DNA of 64,000 bases from Dipetalonema caudispina (GCA_013365325.1 JABVXV010000068.1:124001-188000); one strand, 5' to 3'; counted from the first letter of the stretch, positions 14,001 through 27,986 are shown. The notes: generated by a model from the sequence alone, not told the origin. A program made the numbers and translations.

Positions 14001-16725
14001 AATCCTTTCCAAGTGATGATTTTTGAACTAAGTTAATATATACAAATTAACTTAATTTATTGAGGCCGAACCATGCCGAAGTGTTAAACAAGCAATGGAA
14101 AGGTGCAACAAAGAAATGTATGCTGAAATCAAATATGATGGAGAAAGATTACAGTTGCATAAAGATGGTAGCAACTTTATGTTTTTCTCACGATCATTGA
14201 AACCAGCATTGGATCACAAGGTTTGCTTATGAATTTTCATAAGGATTCCCTTTGGGCACAATATTTGAATGAAAAATTATGAAGTGGTACCTCGTTGGGA
14301 GTCAGTAGTTACATCTATAGTTTTGTAATTCCATCTTTGATTTTTTACTGACACATGTTAGAAATTTCGTTGGTTTTTTGTTAAAGTTATCAGAACTTAA
14401 TTTTATCACCACTTTTCCAGGTGGTCGATCTGAATAAAGTAGTCTCAGAAGCATTTCCAACGAGTAGAGATTTAATTGTTGATGCAGAAATGTTGCTGAT
14501 TGATACAAATACTGGGAAACCATTACCTTTCGGAACATTAGGTATCCATAAAAAAAAACAGTTCAAGGATGCGGCAGTCTGCTTGTTTGTTTTCGACTGT
14601 ATATATTACGATAGCAAATCTTTATTGGAGAAGTTAGTTTCGATTACTTTCATCGGGTAATAGCATAACTAGATTGTTAAGTTCAGTTTTTATTATACTT
14701 CAATATTTAGAGCATTAGATCTTTTCTATGTTAAACAGTAAATGAAGTGCTTCATTGCTGTAACGAAAAAGAAAGTGGAACTTGTACAGATGAAGTGTTC
14801 TATTTTAGGCCATTAAGGGAACGGCGAAAATTTTTGGAGGAAAATATGAAGGAAGTTCCAAATCGTGTATTGTTATCCAGTTGTCATCTTATTAAAAAAG
14901 GAGTAAGTTGCAGAATTTTTCGTGTTTTTTTTTTTTTGCTAATCATCAAATTGGACTTCATACCGTTTAAATGTTGTTTTGGATTGTTACAGGAAAATGA
15001 TAAGTTAGAAATGTTGATCTGGAAAGCCATCGATGAAGGTCTAGAAGGTCTGGTATTAAAGGATTTGGATACAATTTATGAACCTGGAAAAAGGCATTGG
15101 TTGAAGGTAAATTATAGTCTAAGGAGGTTCGAGTTTTAAAAGGACTTCACTCAGTATTCACCCATGTTGAGTTGGATTTCAGAAATTTAAAAGCTTTTCA
15201 TAGGTGAAGAAAGATTACCTGAAGGGAGGTGATATGGCAGATACAGCTGATCTCATTTTACTCGGTGCTTTTTATGGAACGGGAAATAAAGGTACTTATT
15301 CGTTTTTATCTCTCCAAATTCGTTCTCTTTTATGAATGCTTGTTATTTTTGTTGGAATTTATCATGGTACACTACAGTTATCACTATTCTTTAGCATAAT
15401 AAAGGTTTTTTTAAGCAAAACAGCATTCGCCATATTAATCAGTTTCTCATATTTACTGTTTTCACTTTTTTCATTTCGTAGGCGGCACGATGTCAGTGTT
15501 TCTCATGGGAGTATACGATAAGGAGAAGCAGAAATTTTGCACAGTAACCAAATGTGGCAATGGCCATGATGATGCGACACTAGATCGTATCAATAAGGAA
15601 TTAAAACCAAAAGTAATTGATGTTTCTGAATGTTCTTTGTTATACTTATCGAGAGATTATATATGCTACAACTTTCTTTCCCGAAACTCGTATATAAATT
15701 TGTTTGAAAAATATTCAACCCATATTTAAGGTATTGGAATTTTTATTATATTTTTCTCACCAGTATACTATATTTTTTCAAGATGCATAAGATATCTCGA
15801 ATATATGAAAATCTGCCGGATTGGATTGAATGTTCTCGATCACTTGTCCCAGATTACATTGTTGTCGATCCCAAAGAATCACCAGTATGGGAAATTACAG
15901 GTACTTTCAATTGTAGTATAATTGAGGTACTTTTTTTTCCTGTTTTCCGCTTTACGCAGCCGTTAAAAGATTTGACATAGAACTTTATTTTAGGAGCGGA
16001 ATTTACACGATCAGATAACCACACAGCATCAGGTATATCGATACGTTTCCCGAGAGTAACAAAAATTCGGGATGATAAAAATTGGGAAACAGCTACCAGC
16101 TTACAAGAACTTGAGGTGATTTTCTCCAAGAACTTATAGTAGTTTTTCGAATAACGCTCAAAGATTAAGTAAGGATCAAAAAAGAACATTTTTCCGTGTG
16201 GTCTTTACTAAAATTCTGCTTCACATTGTTTTACATCTCGAGTTTCTTGATTATAATATTAATGTAATTACGTGTAAGATATGTCAACTGGTTTGGGGAG
16301 TCCTAATGTAAAAATATGGGTTCCAGCTATTAGGCAAGTCCTGACCTGGACTTAGAAAATCAGGAGCTTTTTCCATGCAGAGTGCAAATTTCATTTTCCT
16401 ATCTCAGCCTTAGTTTTATAATGTCTATCTTAATTACATCAGGTTATCCTTTATTTAGAGACTATTGGAACTTTCGAAAACAAAAACCGATGTTGAACCG
16501 AAAATTGATGATACCACACCTCTTTATGCAAAGGATAAAAATGGTGCGAAAGATGACGTAAAAGTTTCAATATCAAGAAAAAGGAAACGAGAAGCGGTTA
16601 ATGATAGTCTTAAAAGTGACGAACGAATTGCTGCTGACAATGTAAAAGAAGGCGATACGGATAGCGATGAAGAAACGAAAACAAAGAAAGCAAAAATACC
16701 GTGCAAGTTAGCGTTTGTAAGATAA
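11007..16725 (+). CDS. LIG3: DNA ligase III, ATP-dependent, with N-terminal PARP-type zinc finger
   Basis: Seals nicks in DNA through an enzyme-AMP intermediate, in base-excision and single-strand-break repair. Seventeen exons join in phase: 11007-11084, 11433-11589, 11664-12134, 12510-12616, 12827-12955, 13128-13207, 13366-13443, 13685-13829, 14065-14220, 14421-14632, 14809-14902, 14993-15106, 15204-15291, 15482-15612, 15783-15900, 15994-16115, 16459-16725. They give 848 residues. The PARP-type finger uses C16, C19, H53 and C56. A Lys/Ser-rich linker and the DNA-binding domain follow. The adenylation motif EIKYDGER has catalytic Lys near 438. EGLEGLVLKD and KRHWLKVKKDY are later nucleotidyltransferase motifs, and the OB fold ends at SGISIRFPR. 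The finger identifies ligase III rather than I or IV. The end is a basic KR-rich tail with a nuclear-signal look and no BRCT domain. GTAAGA just before the stop could be a donor to an unseen exon. The acceptor at 14064 (TTGAG) is atypical. Confidence 0.95.
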
Positions 16726-17909
16726 TCAGTCTTTACGTCTCTTATGATGTTATCTTGTGAAAGAGTTAGTTAACTGCTAAAGATAACTTGTAGTCGATAA
16801 TTTTCCACTTATTTGTGACAAATTATTCTGTCCTTTTGATACAATTGCATGCTTGGTCGATGACATCGAGATTATTGGTTTTAAATATGAAAATTTTAGA
16901 TATGGTGCGCAGTGTTATCAAAAGAATGTGGAACATCGAAAGCAATTTGAACATCCAAAATGAGCTACTCCTATTTAAAAAATGTGGATGTTTTTCATAG
17001 TTCTCTTTTTAGCTTTATTACTGTGAGATTTTAAATTTACAGAAATTTTGCGCTTTATCACTGGCTTAGTTTTCCTATTCTTCGTACACAGTATGCATGC
17101 CAAAATTTTCGGGTTAAAATCATTTTTTTTGCTGTTGACTCATTTAGGCGATCTCTTTGTCAACGGCAATTGTGGGAAAAAATTAGGCGACGTTTATTTT
17201 GCATTCATAAATAACTCTTTCTTTAAAACATAAATCTATTAAATGTGGACTATGAAAGTTGTAGAGTCCTTATTTAATTAAAATTTGAATGTTAGAAAAG
17301 CGGAAGCTTTTTTTAAGATCACTTCCTATATATTTCCTGCTTCTCACAAATGAATATCCATTAGTTTCGAGAAGGGATGCCGACAATTAGTGCTCCCTAT
17401 AAAATAGTTTTGCATTAATTGGTCCAAGTTTTTACATTTATAGTCGGGTACCGGTGCTGTATATGCTTTACTTCCATTAGTCTATCTCCATCTCAGTACC
17501 GCTTATTATGAAGACATCAATTTATTTACTTCATAGTGGTGATTTTTTTAAATTGTACACCTGAAATTTGGATCTTTGGTTAGTGGAAGATTTCCGTTTC
17601 GCGGTCGTTCCGTGAATTCAAAAATCAAAATCAATTTAAAAAGCTTCTCGAAGTTCGAAAAATGGACTTTATCAATAAAAAAATTAGGCCCAGACATTTC
17701 TTTACTGTATAGAGGATAGGAAAGTTAAAAGATTCTTCCCTAAAATTCATTAGAAGAAAAAACAGTCTGAAGGAAATGCTCGATAGATTTACATCTCGAT
17801 TCAAAATCTTCTTAGCTTTGCATGTTAGTTAAAAATTGGGTATTGCTTTAGTCAGGAAATCAAATGCTTTTATTGTACATAAAGTTTTAGTTATTGTAAA
17901 GGTCACAAT
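16726..17909. other. Tail-to-tail intergenic region
   Basis: About 1.2 kb between the stop codons of the ligase III and C2 genes; it must contain both 3' UTRs. One short basic open segment follows an acceptor-like TTTAG near 17150. It could be an extra ligase exon used with the GTAAGA donor at 16717, but it has no recognisable domain. Nothing else was seen. Confidence 0.5.
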
Positions 17910-19844
17910 TTAAAATGGAGAACTTATCGCAGATGTTAATGAATGCCACGCTGAAAATGAAGTATTTGGAGTTCTGAATATTCGCTTCCAGTGCTGTACA
18001 CCTGCTGAATTTCCCTGTGGACCTATCACAGAATGACCGATTTCATTAGCCTTTTTCGTGTCTTGGCAAACCTAAAATGCAATATTTCACATGTAGGTTG
18101 TCGAAATTTGTCTGATAGTAACCATATCATGGTATATATCATATTACTAACTGGTGTGCATTAGCATGCTTTGGTAGTGCAATATATACGTTACGCTTTT
18201 TTTTATTATACACGGATTTCATGCGATTTTTTTTTTTTTTGGATAAGTGACAGATTAGTTTCTTATCATCAATGCTTAAGATTATCAGTTTTTAAGTTAT
18301 CATGATTAACATTAATGCCACTAAATGTTGATATTGATAGGGATAAGGCGTTATTTTATCACTTATGTACAGATCAAAAAAAAGGACTGCATGAAATCTG
18401 CCATCATGCTCCATAACACTTCTATCAGTCTTTTCTATCAGCTAATATCTGAATTCCTAGCATTATATATATATAGATTTTCTGTGCTTAATTTTAGATA
18501 TGTACTATTTCAAAATTTGTAGATTTTAAGAGAAAAACCTTAATGAGAAGATTGGCATCATTGGAATAGAATGCGAATGGCATATTGAATTCCATCGTTT
18601 GTTTGAAGTAAATCTTTGATGCTAAACGTTTACTAGATGTTTCATATTTTTCCAATATTCTACAACTTTGTAGCAATTGTACACTAAGGAAAATATCTGC
18701 AAAATTAAGATTTCTTTTCACTTGTAAGGGATCATTAGAAATTGTATTTTTTTTTCCGAGGATTGTTAATTAACAATCAAGGGAATGGGGAAAACTATAT
18801 ATTTCGGATTAACAAATCAGCAAATGTTCATTAAAATAGATTAAATAGAATGACCTACCACAGTTTTGCCTTTCTGCGATATCTTTAACTTGAATGAGAT
18901 CAACAGTCAGCCTGTTTTTTATGAGATGATATCGTAATGTTAACAATACTCTTCCAACAATATTCTGCATATTTTATAAACAGTAATAGATTTTGAATGC
19001 GCATTCATAATTAATAGTTTTCTTTACTTATTTTGTCGTATTTTTGGCAAAATCATTGAATGAAACAAGAAATAATGCGTAAAAGGAAACAATAGATTTC
19101 TTGGCTTTCAAGACTTTCAAATTTACTAGATCAGCCAGATATGCTTTTCACGCCATAATCTAAGGATGTTACTTACCTGTGAAAAAGTTTGGACACGAAG
19201 CGGTGCTGTTCGTTGTGTGTGTTGCCATATCATTGGTGTATGGGTCAATCTATTTCTATTAGCCATTGGTGGTAGAAACATAGCACAGAAGGGATCATCT
19301 TCGTCATCCTTTTCCAACAGATGCATTAGCATCGCTAAGGTATCCGCTGAATCCACGTCTTGTCCTTTATAGTTATGAATGAAATATTTTATTTTTATTT
19401 ATTATTTAAGAAAATAAGAAAATAAAGTATCGTTTGTTCTTTAATTACATGTAATGTTCACATTATAATTATCAGGATATACGTATATTTATTTCCACTT
19501 AGTGGATGATCAAAAAACTTCTCTTCATTAAATAATTTTGGATATTTGCAATATTGGACAGTATTGAGAGGTTAGATAGATTGGAAATATGTTTATCCTT
19601 AACTTCTTGGAAATGTGCAAAGCTATGTCATACTTTTATGATGAGGTAATGGTGAAATGCTACTTTTTCTTGACGGAAATATAGGAGCAGTAATTAATCC
19701 ACGACGATCTAATAATGACATAGATCGAGTACTATGATGAACATTACGATGAACATGTTTTTGAGTTGAATTTATCTTCCGTCGATTATGTTGAAAATTT
19801 AAGAAATTATGCATCATTGCACGATCTGATACAAAGCTATCCAT
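17910..19844 (-). CDS. Single C2-domain protein, synaptotagmin-type fold
   Basis: Five exons join in phase and give 274 residues: 19634-19844, 19177-19364, 18859-18964, 18539-18696, 17910-18071. The first 133 residues are basic, His/Ser-rich and without a membrane segment or signal peptide. One C2 domain follows (about 134-270). It opens with GRVLLTLRYH, continues with DIFLSVQLL and SKRLASKIYFKQTMEF, and ends with the synaptotagmin-like GVQHWKRI and AWHSL signature. Such domains bind membranes or partner proteins. Only one of the usual loop aspartates is visible, and the third-loop acidic cluster is replaced by VCQDTKKAN, so Ca2+ binding is doubtful (inference). An acceptor CAG lies 5 nt before the ATG, consistent with a trans-spliced start. 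It could instead be the C-terminal half of a larger protein with distant 5' exons in the gene-poor region. The exact family (for example a synaptotagmin-like or TC2N-like protein) was not identified. Confidence 0.8.
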
Positions 19845-21684
19845 ATGAGCTGAAATATGTTTATTTAAATCAAATCAAAAAACCTTAAATTACTTTCGAA
19901 CATTTTTTCTAATCAATATTTTTAGGATATTATATAATAATCATACTATTCCAATCATGATTACATAATATCTGGTATGAATGATGATAGTGGTTAACCT
20001 ATGAGAGCTTTTGTAAAATCGGAATAACTATTACACTATCTGTCTAATGTAATAAATTTAGACATATGTTGTTGTAATTTCAGGTATAAGTCTTATTCAG
20101 CGGTAAATTTCACCGGTCATTTTATTTAGCTATTGAATAAGCTAAATGATGTATACTTTCCTTATCTACTAAACAATTATAATAATTTAATGTGAAATAA
20201 AAAGATCGAACAAATAGGTCAAAAATTTAGTTTATTTTTTTATTAGCATTACTACGGAAGCAAATAAAATTGGTTGAAATACTTTAATTTGAAAAGACTA
20301 CTATATATATATATATTCACAAAAATTATTTTGAGAAATAACAGAAGCGGAAATATGCAATGATCTTAAAAGGTAGCATAGAGAGATGCAAAAAAGTGGA
20401 AATAATTGATTGTGAATAAATTATAACCTTATTTTGATTTAATGCAGTAAATTTGAACATTATGGCTATTTTGACATTAGATTGTCACCCCTAATGGATT
20501 ATGTAATAGCAAGCGATGAAAGTAAGTTAAGAATTGGAGAGGTTAAAAGTGTATACATCAATTAAATTGAAAGTTGTAAAAAATAGCAAAGAAGGAAATC
20601 TCTGATAATCAATGAACAGCAAATGATACTATCGATGGATGATACATTTACTGTTGCCAAATTTATAACAACAATACCTTGTTGATCAACGTGAATATAA
20701 ACTGAGTCATATCGCTAGAATTTGAAAACGAATCTGTTTAAAGTAGTTAGTATTGTATATTAGTTACTTCAAATAACTAAAACTTTATTAATCCTGCTAC
20801 TAATTAACTTCTTTAAATAGAATTCTGATACATATATCAGATAATTAGAAAGTTTTAAAGTTAATTGCAGAAATTTCGTGGTTATATGAAAAGACATGTT
20901 ATGATTTCTATCCTCTAATTGCTCCTTTCAATTCATGAATTAGTTTGAAATGACATAATTTATTTCCTCATTCAGTATCTGAAGAAATATCATTTCCGAT
21001 ATGCTTTAGTCATTTGCGGTATTATTATATTTTCGTTGAAATATTAAAAATGTATGAGACTACATTAAGTATTGTTTTGTTATAACATCATGTTTTGCCC
21101 TCATATCACATTTAGTATTATCATATCATATCTTTTGATCTTCTACACCTACTTTTTGTATAAACTTCAATTAAATTAATTACCTTAGTGGCTGATTATT
21201 TGATATATATGGCAGTGCAAAATTTTTTGGAATTTATATGCAGAAAGGAAAAACTAAAATTATAAAGAAGTAATTTAATGAAAGAAAATTGAATGCAAAC
21301 ATATGGAATTATTTTCGAATAAATCAATCAACTCATGAATCGTCGCATTATAGTTGTAAAATATCAAAAATTAATCGTAAGATTATAAATTTTTAAAATT
21401 GCTTTTTCGGAATTAAAAAAAATTGATTTTAAAAGGATTGTCTTAGCCTGGCAAATAAGTGCACATTTTCTTCTTTTTGTTTTTATGATTGAATGGTTCA
21501 AAATGCAATGAAAAACTGCCATATTCATTATAATCAATAAATATTATTTATGCATCTAAAAGATTTGAAATATTAGATTGATTCATTCATTTCATTTCAG
21601 GAAAAAAAAAAAGAAAATTCTTGCTGTTTATCAACAGTGAATTTTTGATGGATTTCATGAAATTCTAATATAATCTTTACTTTT

Positions 21685-21923
21685 AGTTTTTATGCTATAA
21701 TGGATGGATTAGTTGTGCCTACTCTCGATGTTACCAAAATGATTGCAATAAGCCAAGAAAATATTCCAGGCTCTTCCAGGCTGTTATCCATCCTGGGAAA
21801 TATCTGACTTATTTTAATAATATTTTATCATATATGGCTGATATTTTTGCTTATTCCTTCAACTTTGTTAACATCGAGAGTAGACACAACTAATCCATCC
21901 ATCATAGCTAATTCATAAAAACT
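21685..21923. mobile_element. MITE-like foldback element
   Basis: The two ends are inverted copies of each other over roughly 80 bp. The core GGATGGATTAGTTGTG and CTACTCTCGATGTTA occurs forward at about 21701-21735 and in reverse complement at about 21870-21905, with one base differing between the two blocks. A spacer of roughly 70 bp separates the arms. One arm carries a 7-bp indel near its outer end. There is no open frame. This is the structure of a non-autonomous DNA transposon or foldback repeat. A target-site duplication was not evident, so the borders are approximate. Confidence 0.75.
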
Positions 21924-22974
21924 TTTTTTTTTTTTTTCGCAATTCCCTAATGTAAACAAATTGGGAGCAATTCATTTGTGTTTGTATTGTAAATAAAAAA
22001 TTTAGCTTTTAATATCTATTAAATGTTAGCATCGAAAATATGCTGACACTAAATATTTTCTGAGAATGCATTTTTTTTTTTTTTCAAATATATTTTTGAC
22101 ATTTTCACATTTGATATTCGTTTGTCAAAATTGTTTGTTTGCTATGCGGATTTATAATAGAAGTAAGCAAGAAGAGAAGTATTTAACTTTTTTTCCGGTT
22201 TAAGGATTAATTAAATGAAAAGACAGAGGAAGAAAATTTGTCTGATCAGCTTAAGATATTTGTACAATTCTCGATTATTATATCTATCGTATTTGTGGGA
22301 TCGCTTAAAAACAAATAATAATTACACTTCTGCTGTCAAGTTTCGAAATATTCCAGTTAATGAGTTATAATCATAAAAATGAAGGACCAGACATCATTGA
22401 CAAGGATAGCCGTAATTATGCCTGAAAGCTAAATCATTAATTTTCAATTTATACATTACGTAAATATGTAAAATTCACTCGACGAACGAAATCTAAATGC
22501 TTGAATTTATTTGGATTCAGTTCAATCAATTAATTCAATTATACTAAATATCAAATAGAAGAAATGGTTCGCTTCGGATAATAAGTACCACATTTTAAGA
22601 CATAAGCTACATGACTGCTCTTATGATACATTTGAATCAACAGGGTTAGGACTACCCTAAAATTTCATTCCGGTTTACTTGTTACTAAATTTCGTTCTTA
22701 TTTCATTTTTTTTTTTATATTATAAATAATATGAAATGAAAAAGGCTAGGAAGACATTATAGAATGGAATTTTTTTAAGTAAATTAAAATATCATGTTGG
22801 AAAAAGTTTCAATATTTAATAAAGTTTTTGGATATTTAATAAATTTTAATTCTGAATATTTAGCAAACAGTAATTCGCAAGGTAAAAAAAAAAATCAAAA
22901 AAGAAAAAGAATGTCTTTCCAAAGTTATACTATCATTTGCCTTGTGGGCAACGAGTGAATAACATTTTGAAGTA

Positions 22975-23350
22975 AGCAAGTATTATTCTCTCTTTTTCTC
23001 TCTCTCTATATCTCCCTCTTTACCTTCCTTTCACTTTCTCTCTCTCTCTTCAAAAGACGATTTCATTTATATTTATGAGAATGAATTCACTTTTGTATAA
23101 GACAATTCCAGATTAACTTCACTAATAGAACGACGCAAATTTAGCTTTACCTTCTTCTTCTTCCTCCTTTGCCTTCCGTCTCTCTCTTTCTCCTTCTTTC
23201 TCTCTCCCTTTCTTTCGCTCCCAAAATGAGAGTGTTATTTCTGTTTTGAGAATGGAAAATTTGCAAGAATTTAGCTTTATACATTAATGCAATTTTGGAT
23301 CAACTTCCTTGATGAAATGAAGCAAATTTATGTTTAAAAAATTCAACTCA
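22975..23350. repeat. Decayed tandem duplication with pyrimidine-rich tracts
   Basis: Two blocks each start with a CT-rich tract (about 22985-23052 and 23148-23221) followed by similar non-repetitive DNA. Shared words include TGAGAATG, CAATT..GAT.AACTTC, a GAA run and GCAAATTTA in the same order. The copies have diverged strongly by substitutions and small indels. No coding potential was seen. Confidence 0.55.
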
Positions 23351-26300
23351 AAAATTCAATTTTTTTTAATAATTTTTTCTTATTTAGAAAGTTACTAAAT
23401 GAATATTTTATCGTAAATCATTGAATTAAATTATTCATCCGTTAAAGTGTTATATTATGCATTACATTCTGTTCCTATCTCCAAGCAAGAAAGTTTATTA
23501 CTTTTTTAACTAACGTTTTCATTTTCAATTCGTAAAATGTTGGAATACATAAGTAATCAGATGATAAAAAAAGAGTTGACAGAGAAAAACCACTCTCATA
23601 TAGGTTGATAATAATAATTACTGTTATCTAATTGGGTGATTACTTATTTAATTTCTGAATGGTTATCGAAATTGTAAAAAAAATATCAAAAAGGATGCTA
23701 AATTATCGAAAGGAGTCTTTTTTTTAAAAGGAGCCAAAAATCAAGAAAACTTTATGCCCTGGTCTTTTTCCTTTTGCAGAATCCTTCTAAAAGTATCAGA
23801 TTCGAATTGAATGAGTGAAATGGAAAGGAATCGTTTATAGAATTCAAAAAATGGCAAACAAATATTTTTAAAGTTGTTTTTTTTCTTCAGGGTATTATTT
23901 TTTAATGGCCTGAAATATGATGAAATTGAAAGAGGCTTATGAAGATAGTGACGTTTTCTTCCTATTTCTTTTCTTCAATTTTCGTTGATTGAAATGACAT
24001 TTTCAAGGAGGAATTGAAAATCAAATTTCAATTGGAAAAAAAAAAGATAACCAGAGATTAGGATAATAATTGAATTACTTAAAGGTAGGATTAAGAAGGC
24101 TGATCATTTCATAATTGAATAGCTAAAAATGAGAGTAAAAATATTTAAATAATATCAAAAATCTTTCAAAATAAGAATGTAAAATAATAAAAGAAAAGGA
24201 TCTGCATAGTATACAATAATATACATTCATTTATTGGCATTTTATACAAAAATCTCTTTTGATTGAAAATCTCTTCATCCAAAAAATAAAGGAAAGGATG
24301 AAGAATGATGACGATAAGGAAGATTTTATGATAATTTGATAATAATCTGATGATTTCAACGACAATTACCGCCTCTTGGAAACATTATGCCAGTGATATG
24401 AATGATGGAAATTTTGACAAACTGTCAACATATTAGGACTTGTTATTTAAATTATATCTTGTGCTTCTTGCATATTTAAAATTTTCTATCAATTTTTATG
24501 CATGACAAAATATTGCTGATGAAAGGGATGAAATTTGAAATATGCTGCAATTTACATAAATTTTTAAACATATTTCTGGGAATGTCTGCAAAAATTACCG
24601 TATGAAAGGAGCAATATTTAAAATCACCCATTCTGTATTATTCACAAAAAGTAACTACTTCTTGCTATTCAAATTTTGTCTTGTCCATTAAATTCGGTGT
24701 ATCATCGGAAACATCTCGGAGACTGCACCAGTTATTTGCCCTATTTTCGGAATATATAAAAAGGGAATATTCTGAAGTAGTGTTCGAAATTTCTTCGAAT
24801 TTAAATGAATAATTAAAAGATTGTCCGATCTGTTTAGGGTGAATGATTAAAGTAATGTAGTGATTTTATTTTTTTACTTGTGGATAAAGAAAAGAAAATT
24901 AATTACCTTTATTGAAATTTTCCAAGATTATCACGAGAAAGAAAATATCTGTCAAGTGCGGTATTTTCCGCAAATATTCTTTCATTATTTATTAGAAGTC
25001 TAATTACTTGCAAATAACATTCAACATAAAGGCAAAAACAAAAAGTTATTCCAATTAACTTAACTCACTTATTCAAATGCCAAACATATAACTGATGAAA
25101 TCTATGCTAAAAGCGTTAAGCCCAGAATTTTTAGACCAAAATTTAAAATGAATGAGAAATAACTGAACTTAAAAGTAATAATATATGAGCGTAAAATGAG
25201 GAGGAAAACTTTTCATATACGTAATAATAGAATTTAAGTAAAAAAATGGTATTTTAAAATTCAAAGAAAAAGGGAATAGCTTGAAAGGAAGGTAAAAGTT
25301 GATAGGGGGAATTTATGCTTCAAATGAAGAAAGTGCGAAGTTTGAAACGTTCTGTACGTGAAAACGTTTGAATACACTAAATTTTTTGATAGGAAAAGAG
25401 ATAAGGAAGTTAATTAATGTTTTTAATATAATAAATGAAATTTTATTTAAAACTAAAATATAATAAAAAAGCGTCATTTGCTAACATTTTGTACGAAATC
25501 TTGATTGTGATTACATTTCGAAGGAAGCTGAAATGCGTTTTTTATTGAGTTAGCTTTCAAACTTTCAGTTTCATTTCTCATTTTAAATGGAACCATTGAA
25601 TCATTTAAGCAAATCAATTAGATGCACTTGTAGAAGTTTCACATAAAATGTGAATAAGTTATTTGTGCAGCAGTTGAAATCCTACTTTATAAAATTTTAA
25701 ATGTTTTAAATGAGTCACTTTATCGGCTTAATCGAGCTGCAATGAAATATTTTAGCAATAAATACTATGAGCATCAAGAAGACATCATTTTGGAATTAAA
25801 TTATGCAAATTATTGAAAATTATGCTAAATAGGATTAAACGACAAGAAAGTTTGTCTGAAATTTATGAACGATGACTTTTCGTTTCAGTTCACCAAATTT
25901 ATTGTTAAAAATTTATTAGTAAGCTATGCAAAAAATGAATATCCAAGTCTCCAATTTGTAATGAAATTTGGAAGAAATATGGGAGCTAATTTTTTTTAAC
26001 TAATAAATCTTAAAAAGTACAGAAATTTAAAGAATATTTTTGCTAATATTTAAGAAATTCATTCACTTTCATTAGATTTCATTTTTATGATTGATCATGA
26101 CAAACATATTCCAATGGGAACTTATTTTATTATTAAATTTTTGAAAAAAGTAGACATATTATGAGGCTTGGGATAACAAAATAGTTAGGCTCTAAAATAG
26201 CTTCACTGTCCTCAGCTCCTCTTCTCTCTTATTTCATTCTCTTTCTACTTGTCCCATCCTCCAAAAAACTGATAGGAAAATTTAAACTTTAGCACTGATA

Positions 26301-27886
26301 AATAGAATGAATAACCCGAGTCTAAAAGATGAAAGCCTATTTTTCAAAAAAGCCATCTGTCATCATCGAAGAATAGCTCATCACTTTCCATGCAATATTT
26401 GAAATTTTTTTGACAGAATGGTCATGTGATAGATAACTGAAATGAAGAAATGAGAAAATTATTTAAAAAACAATTTTCCTGGTTTTTCCTGCAAAATCGC
26501 TAATTATAAATTGACCACTTTAATTAGGTTGTATGACTATATGATAAGCTGTGAGAACTGCTGTAAGATTATTGTGGATCACAAAATGCACATAATTTCC
26601 GGAATACGATAAATCGGAAATATGCATTTTCAAAAAGTGTTAAATGTAGTCCAATTATGCCGTATAATTTTTTTTTCGTTTGAGAAAGGATGAAAATTTT
26701 TTGATGTAACTTTGCATAAATTTAAGCAGCTTTTGATTGCAATTAGTTCTAAATTCAGAAGTTAATTCACTTTTTAATTTCAAGATGCAATAATTTCGGA
26801 GATGCTGTCTTGAAGGAAAAGCAAATAAGTAAAGACAAAGTTTGCATTTTCTTTGCATAAAAATTATGAAAGAGGAATGATCGCTTCAACATTTTTGAAT
26901 GGAATATTTTTGAGAATTCGAGACGAAAAAAGTATCATCAACTGTTTTATGTCCAGAAAAGTTCCGCAATTTACTATCATGTGGTCACAAACCAGTGAAA
27001 TGTAAGCAAAAAACAAAGATTTGGATAACTTAAATGGATTAATTTACAGATTTTGTAAAGTCCTGATTTATTTACTGAAAATTTAGATAGAAACGAAATT
27101 TTAAATTTATTGTAGCTCGATAACAAAAATCTTCCCCGGTATATTTGTTGTCTGAAGGATAATATGCTGAATACGATTCGAGGCCTGATCTATTCAATAT
27201 TATTTTGTCCTTATATGAAGACAAAAGTGCCAGTAGTACCCTATGAATGATGTCAGTTTAACCTATGTAAAAGTAGTATCATTGTTTCAGAATATATAAA
27301 AAGAAGTAAGTAAAACAAACTAAACTAAATGATGTGAAATTTCAATTTTTTTAAATTACTGTTAAACAAGATGAAGGTCTTTTCTGTAAAGAAAGTATAA
27401 TGACAAGACTTCTGAATCTAATTAATGAATGAAATCATTTCAGTCTATATGACTATCAAATTTCTTCTATTAAAAGAAAAATGATCAGATGTAAGATGAT
27501 ACTCAAAAATTTCTCATTAAAATATTAATAAAAGAGTGCTGTAAGCAGATATATGATTTCATTTAATACTTGTTCAAGAAATTTCCCTAATTTCTTAAGA
27601 ACTAATTAAATTCTAAATTGAAAAGGACAGGTATATCATTTGAATTGCTTTATTGATAACAAATAAATATTCTTAGAGTGGGAAAAAGGTCAACATTCCG
27701 GCCAATTTAATTAGCATTGGCATATAGAATAGTTTGTTTGTCAGTCAATAAATCATAAACAAATAAACTTATTAGCTTTTTTTCTTCAACGTTAGCTAAC
27801 AGTTTTAGATGTTAATACTTTAAAATTCAAAAAGCAATTCAATTTTTTTTTCATTCGAATTTCCGTATTAAAGGGAAACGAGTGAA

Positions 27887-27986
27887 NNNNNNNNNNNNNN
27901 NNNNNNNNNNNNNNNNNNNNNNNNNNNNNNNNNNNNNNNNNNNNNNNNNNNNNNNNNNNNNNNNNNNNNNNNNNNNNNNNNNNNNN
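27887..27986. other. Assembly gap (100 N)
   Basis: Exactly 100 N bases, the usual placeholder for a scaffold gap of unknown size. Distances across it should not be trusted, and an exon or repeat could be missing here. Confidence 0.98.
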
